A stretch of DNA of 64,000 nucleotides from Manduca sexta (GCF_014839805.1 NC_051134.1:6789170-6853169); one strand, 5' to 3'. Counted from the stretch's first letter, positions 38,901 to 49,387 are shown. Program-made: numbers and translations. The notes: a model not told the origin generated them from the sequence alone.

Positions 38901-41900
38901 AAGAACAATGATTATGATTAGTTAGGACTTGTGGCATTCTACGTAAACTATACATTAAATTTTAATACTATATCGCAGTATATTTCATCTTAGTTTTTGC
39001 GATAATATTCGTCTGAATGTGACTTTAGGATGAATGAAAGTTCAAGGTGACCACAGATTAAAGAAAATGTATCAACAGTATCAATTACTTCTACTACCAT
39101 TTGGTGGGCTTTATCTTCGTCATCTTTATCTACGTTCGTGTCATTGTGTCTTCATTTTTTGTAGAACTGATTGTACTTTACACCCAAATAACGAATGACA
39201 ATGTCAACATCTCAGTAATGTAGGTATTTTTAAACGTACGTAATCTCAACGAATCTCTTTGACATCATTTTAATTCATTGATAAAGAACACCTGCAAGTA
39301 TTCATAACATATGAAACAACAGAAGATTGAGTGTGTTCTGAGACATTGAGCCGATAACATTGATAAAGATAAAAACACTGTTGCTTTGGTAGTTATGCTA
39401 GGGATTGCATTAAAATGCATTAAGGAAAGGTATCTGAAAAACGAAAGTTAGAGTGAAAGAAGTGAATATTCAATTCTTGTAGTACAACTTTAAAGTAAAT
39501 CACTATTACTACCATGAGCGTATGACGTTGTCTGGCCATTAATGGTTACCCACATCTACTGAGGTAATAGATGCAGCAAGATCTAAAGAAGCTGAAGTAG
39601 TTTGTTTTGTACAAAATTTAAGATCCAAATTTGAACTCAAGTTGTACTTTCATCGCTTACCACCAATATTCTATCAAATACCACGCGAAGTCATACGTGA
39701 GCACTGTTGTGTTTCAGACTTAATAACATAATCCTGATGACGGGCGACATAATCGCACAACGAATTTACGTAATTGTGACATAAATACATCGATATCATA
39801 TCGCAAATGTCCGATAATCGATAAAGTCATTTACACGCGTTTCGCAAGCTTTAGTCATTGGTATTGAACATGAACTGTTCATCCGTTTCTTTTGGAGGGC
39901 ATTGCAATAACAAAGAAGGGTAATGGCTGTGTACTATGAGATTAAAATTTCGTCTCAGGTTGACAGGCAGTATCGAAAAAACGAAACGCAATTTTGTTTT
40001 GGTGACACCTACACTTGCATAAGAAATTATGCGTCTGCTCGTCAATAAAAGCACAAAAACAATGGACAAAGCTTCTTTAAGCAATACTGATGGGTGAACA
40101 ACGGCTGCGATAGTAAACAAATAGGAAATCAAAGATAAAGAATGAAACAATATATATCGAAATCCTGAGATTTCGATATATATTGTTTCATTCTTGACAC
40201 TATTTTTACAATAGAGGGAGAACTTGACAATATTTTTACACGAAGAAATTCATTAACAGATTTGTGGTGAACCTATTGGTCTAAATCATCCTACCGACTA
40301 AAACCTCGCCTAACTATGCACTTTTCGGTATACCGAAGGTTGCAAAGTGCGCATGCACATACTACCACAACCTTCCCAAGAGTTAGCTTTCGAGCAGAAT
40401 CTTTCGTAGTAAACTTAACACTACCATGTTAGAAATAGGAAGAATATACGTATCGAAAGCCACCCTTCCATATTGAAGAGATACTTCAAGAACCACAGCA
40501 TACTATAGATTCATAGTGTTTATGACTAATGTAAAATATTTTAACATTATTTATACAATTAATAATAATTTGAAACAATCAAAATCCATAGTTTGATTTC
40601 ATAAAATTGATATCCTATTCAAAGATAGATCACTTCGGGAGATACAAGAACCGATAGATATTTCCGTTGACTAGATGTTAAAGCTGTCTGCTAGAATAAA
40701 ATTAACAAAGCACCATTGTTAGTGGTGCTAGGTATCAAAGGTAATTGCTCCACGCACAAGTTTGAAGTGCTATAGCTATTCGTACGTGATATTTAATTAC
40801 ATTTGCTACGTGCAGCCAACCTTATAGGTACTCGTAGTTAATAGCTTAATCCGTTTAAATATTTTGTTTATTTCAAATATTTTATCATCTTTACAAGTAA
40901 TTTAACCCGAATTCAAAATGGAGTTCTCAATTCAAAATGAAAGTATTTAACCTATTTAACCCTACCCTACAACTTTCAATATCGACCCTACATTGGTCAA
41001 CCAATATAGCCTTTTAGATATGATCAAAAAAAATATATCTACTCCAGGATATTTTCCTTCCATTAAAGCAAGTAATATAATCCAAAATTCTTTACTTTCT
41101 AGGAGAATGGGTGGTGATCCTAGTAACAGCCCTGAAGCAGATCACAGGGCACACCCAGACGGGTAACGTGACGGCCGAGGAGATCTACAAGCTGTTCACT
41201 TCGGAAAACTTAAAGATGGAACACTTCAGCTACATATTCATAGCAGCACATACCGTATCCTTCAGCATGTATTTCTTGATTGGAGGATTTTTGCATGTAA
41301 GCATTGAATCTCATTTATTTGGCAAACTGTTGATTTTTTAGGTTTTGATCTTCGTTCAATATACTCAGCCTTCAATGTGTAATAATTTGTTTCGATTCAA
41401 AATTAAAGCTAATTGCTAGGTTTTGTGACCCAAAGCTGGTATAAATTAACAATGAATCACTGTCAGAAGTCAGAGGTGCGTGGTATAATAAATCGCTTTT
41501 ATACACCGCGACGCTATCGTTATATTTTAAAATCTTATAAAAAATATAAATAGATACGTATCGTACTTAATTTAGTTACCGTCTGTAACAGGCGACGTTT
41601 TCATTAAAATTCTATTCTACGCTATGTTTCATCTTGAGATTGGAATCTTTGAAGTTACTTTTTATAAGATAATAAAATTTCATTCGATCGTTAATTACGT
41701 GAACCTCGATACTTTACATTTAATTTGTATTGAATTTATGAATGAGTATTACATGAGCAAGTCTTAAAACTCTATCGCCACGAGATGTTTAATATGTTAG
41801 ATCTCCAAAGTTTCAAATATTGAATGTTCATTATATGAAGTCTGATCACAGATCTGCTTGCTCAAATGTGTTTTCCGGAATATGTTCAAATGTTTGTTCA

Positions 41901-44853
41901 TGGTGGGATAATATAAATTCACATACATTTTATATATGAACTCCCCAACAACACATATCCCTTTCTTTGCGAACTCTCTTCGTTAGCTTTTCTGATAATA
42001 TATCATTCTGATTGATATTAATAACAATTTTTTTATTCAATTGTAGGAATCTAATCTATAAAATCCGTTTCTTATCGCTTTGCATATCGGATTTGATATT
42101 AGGCGGTTTATCCGGACGTCAGTTCTTTGGCACTGAACGTCCTTGCGGCATATTAATATTGATATACTATCAGATTTACACTTTATTTTGAATTATTCTT
42201 TTGTTATCTAAAGGTCATTAAAAACATTTGAAATTATTGAGGTAATACTTTAAGCCTTTTTCTTTTGTTTGACTATTTACTTTTCATATTTATTATAACT
42301 ACAGTTCACTTGAGTCATGTCATTGGACGTTGGACTGACTAATAATGTATGTAATGAAGTAATAAATGTATGGGTAATAAAAATATGACTAAATTTGCAC
42401 TCAAAGACCGAACTTAACATGTACTAAAATCTAAAACTTTGTACATATATAACTTTATATCAATTCTGATAAGAGACTCAACAACATAAAATATATGACG
42501 TCTTATCATTATGATAATACAATTTTCTACCTATTTTATAACGCTAAAAATGTAATACACTAAGATTCCGCTATATACTACGTTATTTATTACTTGTATT
42601 ATGAATCACGAGGTGATCAACTCATACTATGTAGGCAATTGCTTTCCATATAACTAAAACCTTACTTTGTATTTCAATGCACTGTTCTACAATCATAATG
42701 TAATACGTTGAATATAACTGTAAAGACTAGTTTGAAAAATATTCATACATAATTAAATTTTCATATTGTAGTTCAATGAGACAGTGCATGCGATCGCCGC
42801 ATCACGTTTGGCCTATTTTAGAGTTAAGACTTGAATTCACTTAACGCTTAATAGTTTTTTACATTATGTATAAAGTTTTACACACTATGTGTTGTTCCAA
42901 TCGCCAAGATTTTTATCTGGTGGAAAGCAGCATGATGACTCACTAACAAACAGTAGAAACTCCAACATAATTTCACTACAAAACATCGAGAGATATCTAC
43001 TAAATTTATTCGGAGCCTGAAAGATTTTCTTGAGGGAATGTTTCGTCTACTTATATTATTTATTACTAAAAACTTGTATAAGAATACTGTGCCTATTTAT
43101 CCAAATCATCTGTTATTATACCTTTAGATCAACCGTTCCTAAGAATTCTTCATGAAATAGTCTATGTAAAAACCTAAAATGTTCCAGCAAATTAAGAAAA
43201 AATCTAAATCATTTCACAAAGGATTTCTGAGACGTCTTTCCCATATTATCTTATTCGCAACTATTGATAAGAGTCCATGAATTTTCTTCTTAATATCCTT
43301 TAATATTCGATTCAAATCAGCTTCATAAATCCAATTTCTTTTACTTCCAGTGGTACTTCTATATGAACAGAAAACATGTCGCTCAGGAATGGAAGATCCA
43401 ACCCAACAAATGGCTCTCCCCGGAGTTAGAGCGCCACGAAATCATGGTGGGAACGCTTTCATTGCTGATTACCGGCTCCTTCTCCGCTTTCCTGGCCTGC
43501 TACATCTTGAATGGAAACCCCTCCACCGTGTACTACCAATTCGATGAGTACGGCTGGTTATGGTTCTTCCTGCAGTTCCCATTGATCTTCATTTATACAG
43601 TGAGTGTAAAAATTTATTTCATAAAACAGGTCCTTCGGATGTCGTACTAGTAGCTTATATTATACCAAGCATTGGAAATAAGTTTAATGGTAAAATCAAC
43701 TGGAGATGCCTAGGCAAATACAATCGATGCGAAGTGATAATAGCCAGATTTTAACTTAACATTTTTTGATTCCAGGACTACACCACCTACATATTGCACC
43801 GTCTGTACCACACCCCATGGCTGTACAAGCACTTCCACAAGCTCCATCATAAGTACAAGCAGCCGACCGCGTTCTCCGTCACCGCCATTCATCCAGTGGA
43901 GATCATGCATGTCCAGCTCACAATGTGTCTGCCACTCTTCACCATACCAGTGCACTGGGGTGACTATCTGGAACTTTTATGCCCAACAAATATTTTAATT
44001 ATCAACTTGATTATCACCGATAAGTAATTTTTTTCTTTGTATCGAATTTTGAGTTCTAAAAAAAACATTCAACGGCTATTTTAAAAAGATTATTGTTATT
44101 GATCAATTCTCCATACGCCTCTTAAATTTTTAAGTGCCTTGAGTCAGAAGAAGTATTCAGCTAACTGAGGCTGTATTTTATTTTCCAGCGCCGTTCTACG
44201 TAGTGGCTATCTACAACTACTACCACGGTATCATTGACCACTCGGGCATCAATTTCAAGGCGCAGTGGTGGCAGCCGTGGCAGCCTGACGCAGAGTTCCA
44301 CGACCAGCATCACGAGTTCTTCCACTGCAATTTCGGATTCAACATGTCTTTGTGGGATAGGGTACGTATCTACTATCTACAACTTAGATTCTTGAATTTT
44401 TAACAAACTAACAAATAAGTTATCTAAGCTAAATAGTTTCAAATTTGTATAGAAAAAGGAAAACGCTTTAGTATAATACTTTACTATCTCGGTGGCGTCA
44501 ACTACGCCACCAAAGCTAGAATAGCTAACCTTCGTCAAATCTCTGGTTTCACTACCTACTTAAATTTGCTCATGCAAAAAGTCCACCGAATAGTGGCGCA
44601 AAACGACATAAAATTCTGATTGCTGCGAAATAGATACATGGGAAATATATTAATTTCTATGACACCTAATTTTCAGCTGCATGGCACTGCAAGGAAGATG
44701 AATACCGTTTACACAGAAGAGACTTTCCACGGAGAAGCTCCGTCCATAGAAACGCAGGAAGCCAAAAAGCTCTTAGAGAAAGATCCTGAGCTAGTCGAGA
44801 GTATCAATAAGCCAAGCGTGTTCAACAAGACTGAACTCAACAAAACAACGTGA
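32737..44853 (+). CDS. Fatty acid hydroxylase / sterol desaturase superfamily protein, 400 aa, six coding exons
   Basis: Joined coding exons: 32737-32962, 41103-41296, 43351-43599, 43776-43959, 44189-44361 and 44677-44853. They total 400 codons plus TGA, with phases that agree at every junction. The protein is a predicted multi-pass membrane enzyme of the di-iron, histidine-box type. I see HRLYH (residues 231-235), HKLHH (244-248) and HDQHH (322-326), plus the family-like stretch YYHGIIDHSGI around 295-305. Hydrophobic segments lie near 56-74, 118-143, 171-193, 208-230 and 268-296; the N-terminus (1-50) is charged. Members of this superfamily use O2 to hydroxylate or desaturate lipids such as C4-methyl sterols, fatty acyl chains or alkylglycerols, usually in the ER. 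The substrate here cannot be read from sequence. Insects do not make sterols de novo, so a classical sterol-synthesis role is doubtful. The ATG has A at -3 and G at +4. A decayed paralogue lies downstream in opposite orientation. Family assignment is firm; substrate is unknown. Confidence 0.9.
33209..33425 (+). mobile_element. RTE-type non-LTR retrotransposon fragment (ORF C-terminus, stops)
   Basis: Translates as WQWAGHIARRTDGL, stop, GKKLHE, stop, then RRVGC, RWADDLIKVAGTSWMQAAF and a W-K-SLGE-like end. This is the familiar C-terminal region of RTE-like LINE endonuclease-reverse transcriptases. Two in-frame stops show it is dead. The same protein pattern recurs on the - strand at 10983-11185 and 57079-57290. 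Confidence 0.75.
34565..34601 (-). mobile_element. Tail of the SINE D copy interrupted by the mariner
   Basis: Contains ATCATAATAATACCAGACC, matching the AATAATATCAGCCC tail of intact family D. With the mariner removed, the two parts make a continuous SINE end. Confidence 0.55.
34602..34627 (+). repeat. Left terminal inverted repeat of the mariner
   Basis: Matches the reverse complement of the right end at 16 of its first 19 positions; mismatches are at positions 5, 16 and further inward. Similarity falls off after about 20 bases. Confidence 0.8.
34722..35762 (-). CDS. mariner transposase (DD37D), 346 aa, intact frame
   Basis: Cut-and-paste DNA transposase. I chose the ATG at 35762 (MVWGDKENR) over one 18 codons upstream because family proteins typically begin with such a short lead into the helix-turn-helix. 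The N-terminal two-thirds of the DNA-binding part carries paired helix-turn-helix sequence and a GRPR hook (about residues 59-62). Catalytic aspartates are D151 (FTDE), D247 (QQDSAPGH) and D285 (NPLDYDLW). There are 37 residues between the last two, which defines DD37D. Length matches active mariner transposases (about 340-350). There is no frameshift or stop. Whether the protein is active is unknown. Confidence 0.93.
   Translation of the reverse strand: MVWGDKENRIAVIALHKVGMEPNAIFKTLHTLGISKMFVYRAINRYNETSSVCDRKRSGRPRSVRTKKVVKAVRERIRRNPVRKQKILSREMKIAPRTMSRILKDDLGLAAYKRRTGHFLTDNLKKNRVVKSKQLLKRYAKGGHRKILFTDEKIFTIEQHFNKQNDRIYAQSSKEASQLVDRVQRGHYPTSVMVWWGVSYEGVTEPYFCEKGIKTSAQVYQDTILEKVVKPLNITMFNNQVWSFQQDSAPGHKARSTQSWLESNVSDFIRAEDWPSSSPDLNPLDYDLWSVLESTACSKRHDNLESLKQSIRLAVKNFPMERVRASIDNWPHRLKDRIAANGDHFE
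35875..35900 (-). repeat. Right terminal inverted repeat of the mariner
   Basis: Reads GTCTGGCCATAAATACTGTT from the outside in on the - strand. It is followed by the TA target duplication. Confidence 0.82.
35903..36005 (-). mobile_element. SINE family D fragment, split by the mariner
   Basis: CTGTCCCACTGCTGGGCACG, ACTACTGAGAGGGATTAGGC and TTAGTCCGCCACGC match family D in reverse. The (ATT)-rich tail continues on the far side of the mariner at about 34565-34601. Confidence 0.75.
36561..36755 (-). mobile_element. SINE family D fragment
   Basis: TAATAATAATATATCAGCCC tail, CTGTCCTCCTGCTGAGTATT, then GTTTCCTCGCAATGTTTTCC; the head is missing. Lies in intron 1. Confidence 0.72.
37190..37740 (+). 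repeat. Repeat pair I, copy 2, interrupted by a LINE insertion
   Basis: GTTTACTTTTCTG, GCGCGAATATGGCG, GTGTATTTCTGACTGAAAG and GTGGTTTCATTGAATAACGC match copy 1 in order. A 95-bp LINE end sits at 37548-37642. Confidence 0.5.
37548..37642 (-). mobile_element. 95-bp 5'-truncated LINE insertion with 16-bp target-site duplications
   Basis: Flanked by perfect copies of TTATAAAGTTAATTTC (37532-37547 and 37643-37658). On the - strand it encodes WKDLGEAFAQHWDIIG, stop, and ends in (GATAC)n. It is therefore the extreme 3' end of an RTE-like LINE inserted into repeat I. Confidence 0.82.
38014..38257 (+). repeat. Family B repeat, copy 3 (in hydroxylase intron 1)
   Basis: Begins TGTGGTGGTAGGATATA and ends in an A-run; carries AATCATCTCTCGTCAGTCGA and CCACTTACCATCAGGTG. 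Confidence 0.75.
38555..38765 (-). repeat. Family E copy in intron 1
   Basis: GTTTGGTGTTCCACTGCG, ACACACTGCTTCTTGGCGGC, CCAGGCGGACTCTCACATAT, GAGACCTACCACTA, in reverse orientation. Confidence 0.7.
40138..40195. repeat. Perfect inverted repeat (27-bp arms, 4-base loop)
   Basis: Left arm 40138-40164, loop CTGA 40165-40168, right arm 40169-40195, with no mismatch. The arms contain GAATGAAAC and ATATATATCGAAATC. Two CTTGACA-TATTTTTACA near-repeats follow at 40193-40240. It lies about 0.9 kb before exon 2. Confidence 0.9.
41103..41296 (+). CDS. Hydroxylase gene, coding exon 2 (residues 76-140)
   Basis: Preceded by a pyrimidine-rich acceptor (TTTACTTTCTAG) and followed by CAT|GTAAGC. It completes Gly76 and reads through residue His140. 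It holds a soluble stretch (about 90-117) and a hydrophobic segment (118-139). It aligns almost base for base with pseudogene exon 2 at 52998-53185. Confidence 0.92.
41297..43350 (+). other. Hydroxylase intron 2 (2.05 kb)
   Basis: AT-rich and without a recognised repeat family or ORF; acceptor preceded by AATTTCTTTTACTTCC. Confidence 0.7.
43351..43599 (+). CDS. Hydroxylase gene, coding exon 3 (residues 141-223)
   Basis: Exactly 83 codons in phase 0, between acceptor TTACTTCCAG and donor ACA|GTGAGT. It encodes WYFYMNRK, a basic/aromatic loop and two hydrophobic segments (171-193 and the start of 208-230). The paralogous pseudogene exon has the same 249-bp length. Confidence 0.93.
43776..43959 (+). 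CDS. Hydroxylase gene, coding exon 4 with histidine boxes 1 and 2
   Basis: Begins after acceptor GATTCCAG in phase 0. Encodes HRLYH (231-235), HKLHH (244-248) and the family-like TAIHPVE stretch (259-265). I place the donor at TGGG|GTGACT because only that phase joins to exon 5 as VHW-A-PFYVVAIYNYY. A prettier GTAATT donor 66 bases downstream gives the wrong phase. This exon is missing from the pseudogene. Confidence 0.88.
44189..44361 (+). CDS. Hydroxylase gene, coding exon 5 with histidine box 3
   Basis: Follows acceptor TTATTTTCCAG and ends AGG|GTACGT. It encodes the IYNYYHGIIDHSGINF stretch, a Trp-rich loop, HDQHH (322-326) and a conserved-looking FFHCNFGFN segment. Three iron-ligand histidines lie in HDQHH, and further candidates are His297, His302 and His330. 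Confidence 0.92.
44677..44853 (+). CDS. Hydroxylase gene, terminal coding exon 6 (residues 343-400, stop TGA)
   Basis: Begins after TAATTTTCAG in phase 0 and encodes LHGTARK followed by a polar, acidic C-terminal tail with no membrane segment, probably cytosolic. It reads VYTEETFHGEAP and ends TGA at 44851-44853. The pseudogene's last exon has the same 59-codon length. Confidence 0.92.
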   Translation: MHGTARKMNTVYTEETFHGEAPSIETQEAKKLLEKDPELVESINKPSVFNKTELNKTT

Positions 44854-45950
44854 TTATCTAGCTCCATGAGATTAGACAAATTTTAGATATTCATAGTTTA
44901 ACGTTGTTGTAGTGTAACCTTGTTTCGTGTGATAAATTTTGGTCATCAGTAGGTACTGTAACTATAAATTATTTTGGATTTTGTAGACAAAATTTGCTTA
45001 TAAACATGTAACTACGTTGGCTTTAACCGTAACACTCGTACATAGTTGGTAATTTGTTCTCCTTCACTCTAATGCTAAAGCACTGGAAGTAATTTTACAT
45101 GCAAAAATCAAAAAGTTATGACGAGAAGTTACTACGTCTTTCTTATGTTAACTAAAGTTTCTCATTAAACTTAAAGTTTCCCGAAATAATAGTAATTTCT
45201 TTAACAAAACCATGTTAAAAAACATATCTTCAATGAGTGTTTCACAATTGTAAATCGACCTCGTGTCGAACCTTGATTTGGAAATTAAATCACATTTAAA
45301 TTCAGCAAAGTAAAATATTTTTTTATTTTATAACATTGTATAAGTTACTCTTAAATATGAAAATTACAATAGTATATTATAAATGTATAAAATGGCGCCA
45401 TGGTTGGAGGCCATAGGTTCATGAAATATATTTTCAATATACAATGTTATTGAATGTAGAACGAGACATTAAACTAATGCGGTTTTTAAAGCTATAATAA
45501 TACAATGTATATTGCAATGCCGAACCAAAAATTTGGATTATAATTACTGTTACTGTTTTAGATTCCTCCAATTATAAAGGTCTAAAATCGATACGGAGGA
45601 ATATTCCAATTTTTGTTTTAGAAAATTCTTATGGATCTACAAAGGAATATCAATTAGATCCAGTCGTGATTGAAGTTTGTATTAGAATGTAAGTATTTAA
45701 ATGAAGTGGAGCCTAGCATATTATAAATAATATAATCGGTGAAGAGTATAGGTAACATTAGATTTCGTAGCTGTTAGTAAAAATCGCTGTTTCCCCTGTA
45801 AAGATCAAAAATAACAGCAATGACATACGAACAGATAGATTTTACTACGATACCCCTACACATTGCTTTTTTACCTAAGATGTTGTAAAATATAGTATTT
45901 ATAATTATGCACTATAGTATTTTAATAAAAATATGTTTTTACAAGAAAAA
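44854..45950 (+). promoter_or_regulatory. Probable 3' UTR of the hydroxylase gene with candidate poly(A) signal
   Basis: AT-rich sequence follows the stop codon with no recognised repeat. An AATAAA lies at 45924-45929, followed by T-rich sequence; an ATTAAA variant occurs near 45467. Which one ends the transcript cannot be told from sequence alone. Confidence 0.4.
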
Positions 45951-46159
45951 ATGATTTTATTTTACACGTAGATACTTTTGTTAAAAATTTAACAAAAATA
46001 CCTTGAGTAGTGATAAACATTAAATTCCCGATTCAGAACTTTGAATTACAGAGGAGGGCATGGTCTGCAGCTATTAATTTAAGAAATGGCACACGACAGG
46101 CCGGCAATATACCGACGACTAAAGAGGGTCATAACGTCTCACATTGAATTAATGAATGA

Positions 46160-46516
46160 ATTCCTCCTAGCCGAATTTCGGCCCCGGCGGCCAATCTCAA
46201 CGGAGATCAGCCAAGTATGCAGGAGATATTATAGTGCACAAGTGTATGGGAAATACACAGATGCATTCTCTGTTCCTTTAGTCTCATGCTCCGGTGAGAC
46301 GGCAAATCCGACATGGTCCGAGGAAGATCAGGCGCAGGACCAAGAGCTTTACGTGTTTTAAGGCACGGGGGTATCACACCGCCCACTTCCTGCCGCCGAG
46401 CTGTGACAGAGTAATATTTTAAGATCGAAAAACCCAGTCACTATTTTGGCTGAACTCGGAATTCGAACCCTTACTCGTACCATATAAAATCACAACTGCG
46501 CCACCGAGGCAGTCGA
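46160..46516 (-). mobile_element. tRNA-derived SINE, family C, near complete
   Basis: The - strand head reads GACTGCCTCGGTGGCGCAGT (box A) and GGTTCGAATTCC (box B). The body has GGTGTGATACCCCCGTGCC, GCCGTCTCACCGGAGCATGA and CACTTGTGCACTATAATATC. It shares its tRNA-like head with family A but has a different body. Confidence 0.8.
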
Positions 46517-47024
46517 GCCGTTTCACATTAGCTATTATTTGAACCACGTATCACTTCTAGAGGAGTTACTTTACATGCTGGAAAAAATTAGCATTCTATG
46601 TTCAGAATAGTTACTTTACATGCAAATAAAAGTCGGCTTTTTAGGTTCCAGCCTTAACCCTGATATCCATGCGATGATAAACTGCTAAAAGATGACTAGT
46701 ACTAAAATAACTTTATTAGATTCGCATCAAATAACAGGCGTTCTAAAGAAATTTCAACGTCCAAAGTCCATTTATCATTCCGCAATGAAAAAACGCCCGG
46801 GGTCTTAGAGGGCGGAAGAAATAACGTGAGTGTAAGGTCTGCCGTTTGATTTACGCGCCCCGGGCCGGCGAGGTGTCGGCGCTTTAATTAAACATCGACT
46901 AACGTTGGATTTGTTGAGAGAATTTTTAGAGCAGATAATGTTCTTTGCAGGTGAAGCCTTCATATAACCCGATTCCTACCTATTCCCTTTCGTAACTTAT
47001 GTAAAATTCAATTACCATCGGAAC

Positions 47025-47270
47025 GATTTTTTTATATTGCCACATCAACGTGATCCCACTGTACTTGATGGTAAGTAGAGTGGTATCCAATAGAATGTTG
47101 ACGGACCAGAGATGATTACCCCTCGCTAGTTGACAAAATTGTGTAGGCTTGTTGGAACCGGATATACGCAGGTTGATCCCGGAACGCGACACAATTACGT
47201 GAGCCACTTGAGCGAATTTTAACACCTTGTGTACGGTGGTCGCCTGGGCGGATATAATATATTCTTTACC
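47025..47270 (-). repeat. Family B repeat, copy 4
   Basis: Reverse orientation: T-run, TTGATGGTAAGTAGAGTGG, GAGATGATTACCCCTCG, GTTGGAACCGGATATACGC, then AACACCTTGTGTACGGTGG. Confidence 0.72.
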
Positions 47271-48150
47271 AAAAACGTACTATTGCAGGTTTGCACACCG
47301 CATTTATGCATATTATTATAGTAGTACTTATATGTTGTGCCGTGTTTATGAGAAAGTCAACATTCAGCACTGGTTCTTTTTAAAAAAATTATCGACCTTT
47401 TTAACAAAAGTATTGTAGGGATTTGAAAATTAAGAGTCGTCCAGGTCTAACTGATTTTAAGTACATGTCAAGTTATATAAAGAAGCAATGACACCCAGAA
47501 CTTTGAACTTTAAATATTAAATACCTTTATTAATTACGTTGAAAACAGTTAATAATTAGAAAAAGAAAGCGCAATCAATCAACTATTGACATGCATAGTT
47601 GCAAATTGCTATATTATTTCAATTTCCTTGTATTTTATTTTTATATGCAAACTTGAATATATTTATGATTTCCTAATTAAATTTTAAAGATTGTTTTAAA
47701 ATTATAAATGGTGTGAAATACATTTGTGATTGCACACCAGCTTGCTTTACAAGTTACTAAATAGACAAAGTTATAAACCATTTCTCTTAAAGAGAATAAT
47801 TTAATATATGGGGATGGTACAAATCGGGGTGCTTCAGTGACAATTTATTCGCTTGTACGGAGATAATTCAGATTAAGTGGGTTCCCAGTGGAAATGGATG
47901 TTTCTCACCAAAATGTACATAAATATTTTTTATAGTTTTAGAAAACTTGAAGTAAATATTATATATCACGCAATACACATACAATAAACGATTGTATAAA
48001 GATAAATTATTGAGAATATAGCGACTGGCGTAGCCTTATTAAGATGCACCTATATAAGAGAAAGCTACTTTAAAAGTATTTGTTGGTTTACGACGATTAC
48101 ACAAAAATTCATTGATCTCTCGGATATAAACGACTTATTTTAGTAACGTG

Positions 48151-48500
48151 CATTAAAATAAAAATAAAATAAAATACTTTATTTATCACGTAGGCAAACA
48201 AAGTTGCACTTATGATACCTCAAAACAAAGCATAAGAATAATTATTATTATTTATAAACAACTATTAAAATTACTTATATAACTATGGACATTTTAAATT
48301 AGGGATAAAATTTATAATAAAGACAAGGTAGAAACCGAAGTACCCAGGTCGGGCTGGCAGGTAGGGGGAAATAGAAGGATAACGCGTCGCGATCCTCACC
48401 GGCGAGGACATGAGCCCTAACCTAGCTAACTTACCAGCCTTTCACTAGCTACCTAAGTGATGACTACCCAAAGAAGAAAGGCAGAAAAAACTCCGGGCTT
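48151..48500 (-). repeat. Retroposon-like repeat J with (AAAAT)n end
   Basis: Begins with AAATAAAAATAAAATAAAAT, then TACTTTATTTATCACGTAGG and a GC-rich part (CAGGTCGGGCTGGCAGG, CGATCCTCACCGGCGAGG). The A-rich end and mixed composition suggest a reverse-oriented retroposon. It is single copy in this window. Confidence 0.45.
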
Positions 48501-48807
48501 TCTTTTTTGTCATCAATTGTTCAGTACATCTTTTGTTTTTTTTTCCAATTCTTTCTTGTACATAGTCACAATAGTTATATATAATATATAAGCTAATGCA
48601 CGCACATCACCGTTAACATGGGATAAGTTTAAATCCAATCGTTTAAACCTGGAGCGGATTAGTCTATTAGGTAACTGTTACACGAATATATTAAAATTTA
48701 AAATAATTATTGACGATTTATATATTCTATATTTATAAAAGTTGTTCAAAGTAATATGACATAAGAAGAATTCACTAAAATATCCAATTATCCCTTCGAA
48801 GAATGAA

Positions 48808-48984
48808 TCATGTAGCCTCGTTCAGTTCCCTTTTGTCGAAGAGTCCTGGCTTCTTGATGCTCTCTGCTAGTTCTGGTTCCTTTTACCAAAGATCCTTCGC
48901 TTCTTCAGTACCTATGGTAGGGGCTTCGCCGAGGAATGTCTCTTCTGTGTACACAACATTCTTCTTTATTCCCGTGCCGTGAAG
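48808..48984 (-). pseudogene. Pseudogene exon 6
   Basis: Same 59-codon length including the terminal TGA. The Glu376 codon (GAG) is TAA. VYTEETF and the GEAP segment are preserved. Confidence 0.9.
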
Positions 48985-49387
48985 CTAGCAAAGATTTAAA
49001 AACCATTAATATCTTAAAAGTGAAAGAGTCTTGTGAATAAATGAAATATGCAGTAATATTGAATATAGCTTAATTAAGAACCTATATAATTAATGTATTT
49101 AAATTGGGTAGTTGTTTTTTTTAATTGATTACTTAAGAGGACCTATAGGTGTTTTTTTATGAGCTATAAATAAATTTGAATTTAGATTATGTTTTACAAA
49201 AAGACTATTGACTGTTACAAATAAAATGATCACAATTTTAAACGACCTCTTAAAAGGAGGATGGTACTCAATTCGTCATAATTTTTTCACTATTTTTTGT
49301 AATCAGTTAATAAAAAATGTAGACAAATTCTGCAATTGTATAATAGACACGAACAGACAAGAAAATTTATAAAATGCTGATACTCAC

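Larger units (their letters stand above)
32963..41102 (+). other. Hydroxylase intron 1 (8.1 kb), repeat-filled
   Basis: Contains an RTE-type LINE fragment, the mariner, SINE D fragments, repeat pair I with a nested LINE insertion, and one copy each of families B and E. A perfect hairpin lies near its 3' end. No further host exon recognised. Confidence 0.75.
45951..48150. other. Spacer between the hydroxylase gene and its inverted pseudogene
   Basis: Contains SINE C (46160-46516), a CG-rich patch (46790-46890) and family B copy 4. No gene. Confidence 0.5.

Noticed and set aside
43710..43955. 81-codon - strand ORF opposite exon 4
   Set aside because: Shadow of the real coding exon on the other strand.
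46086..46361. 91-codon + strand ORF
   Set aside because: Lies within the reverse-oriented SINE C.
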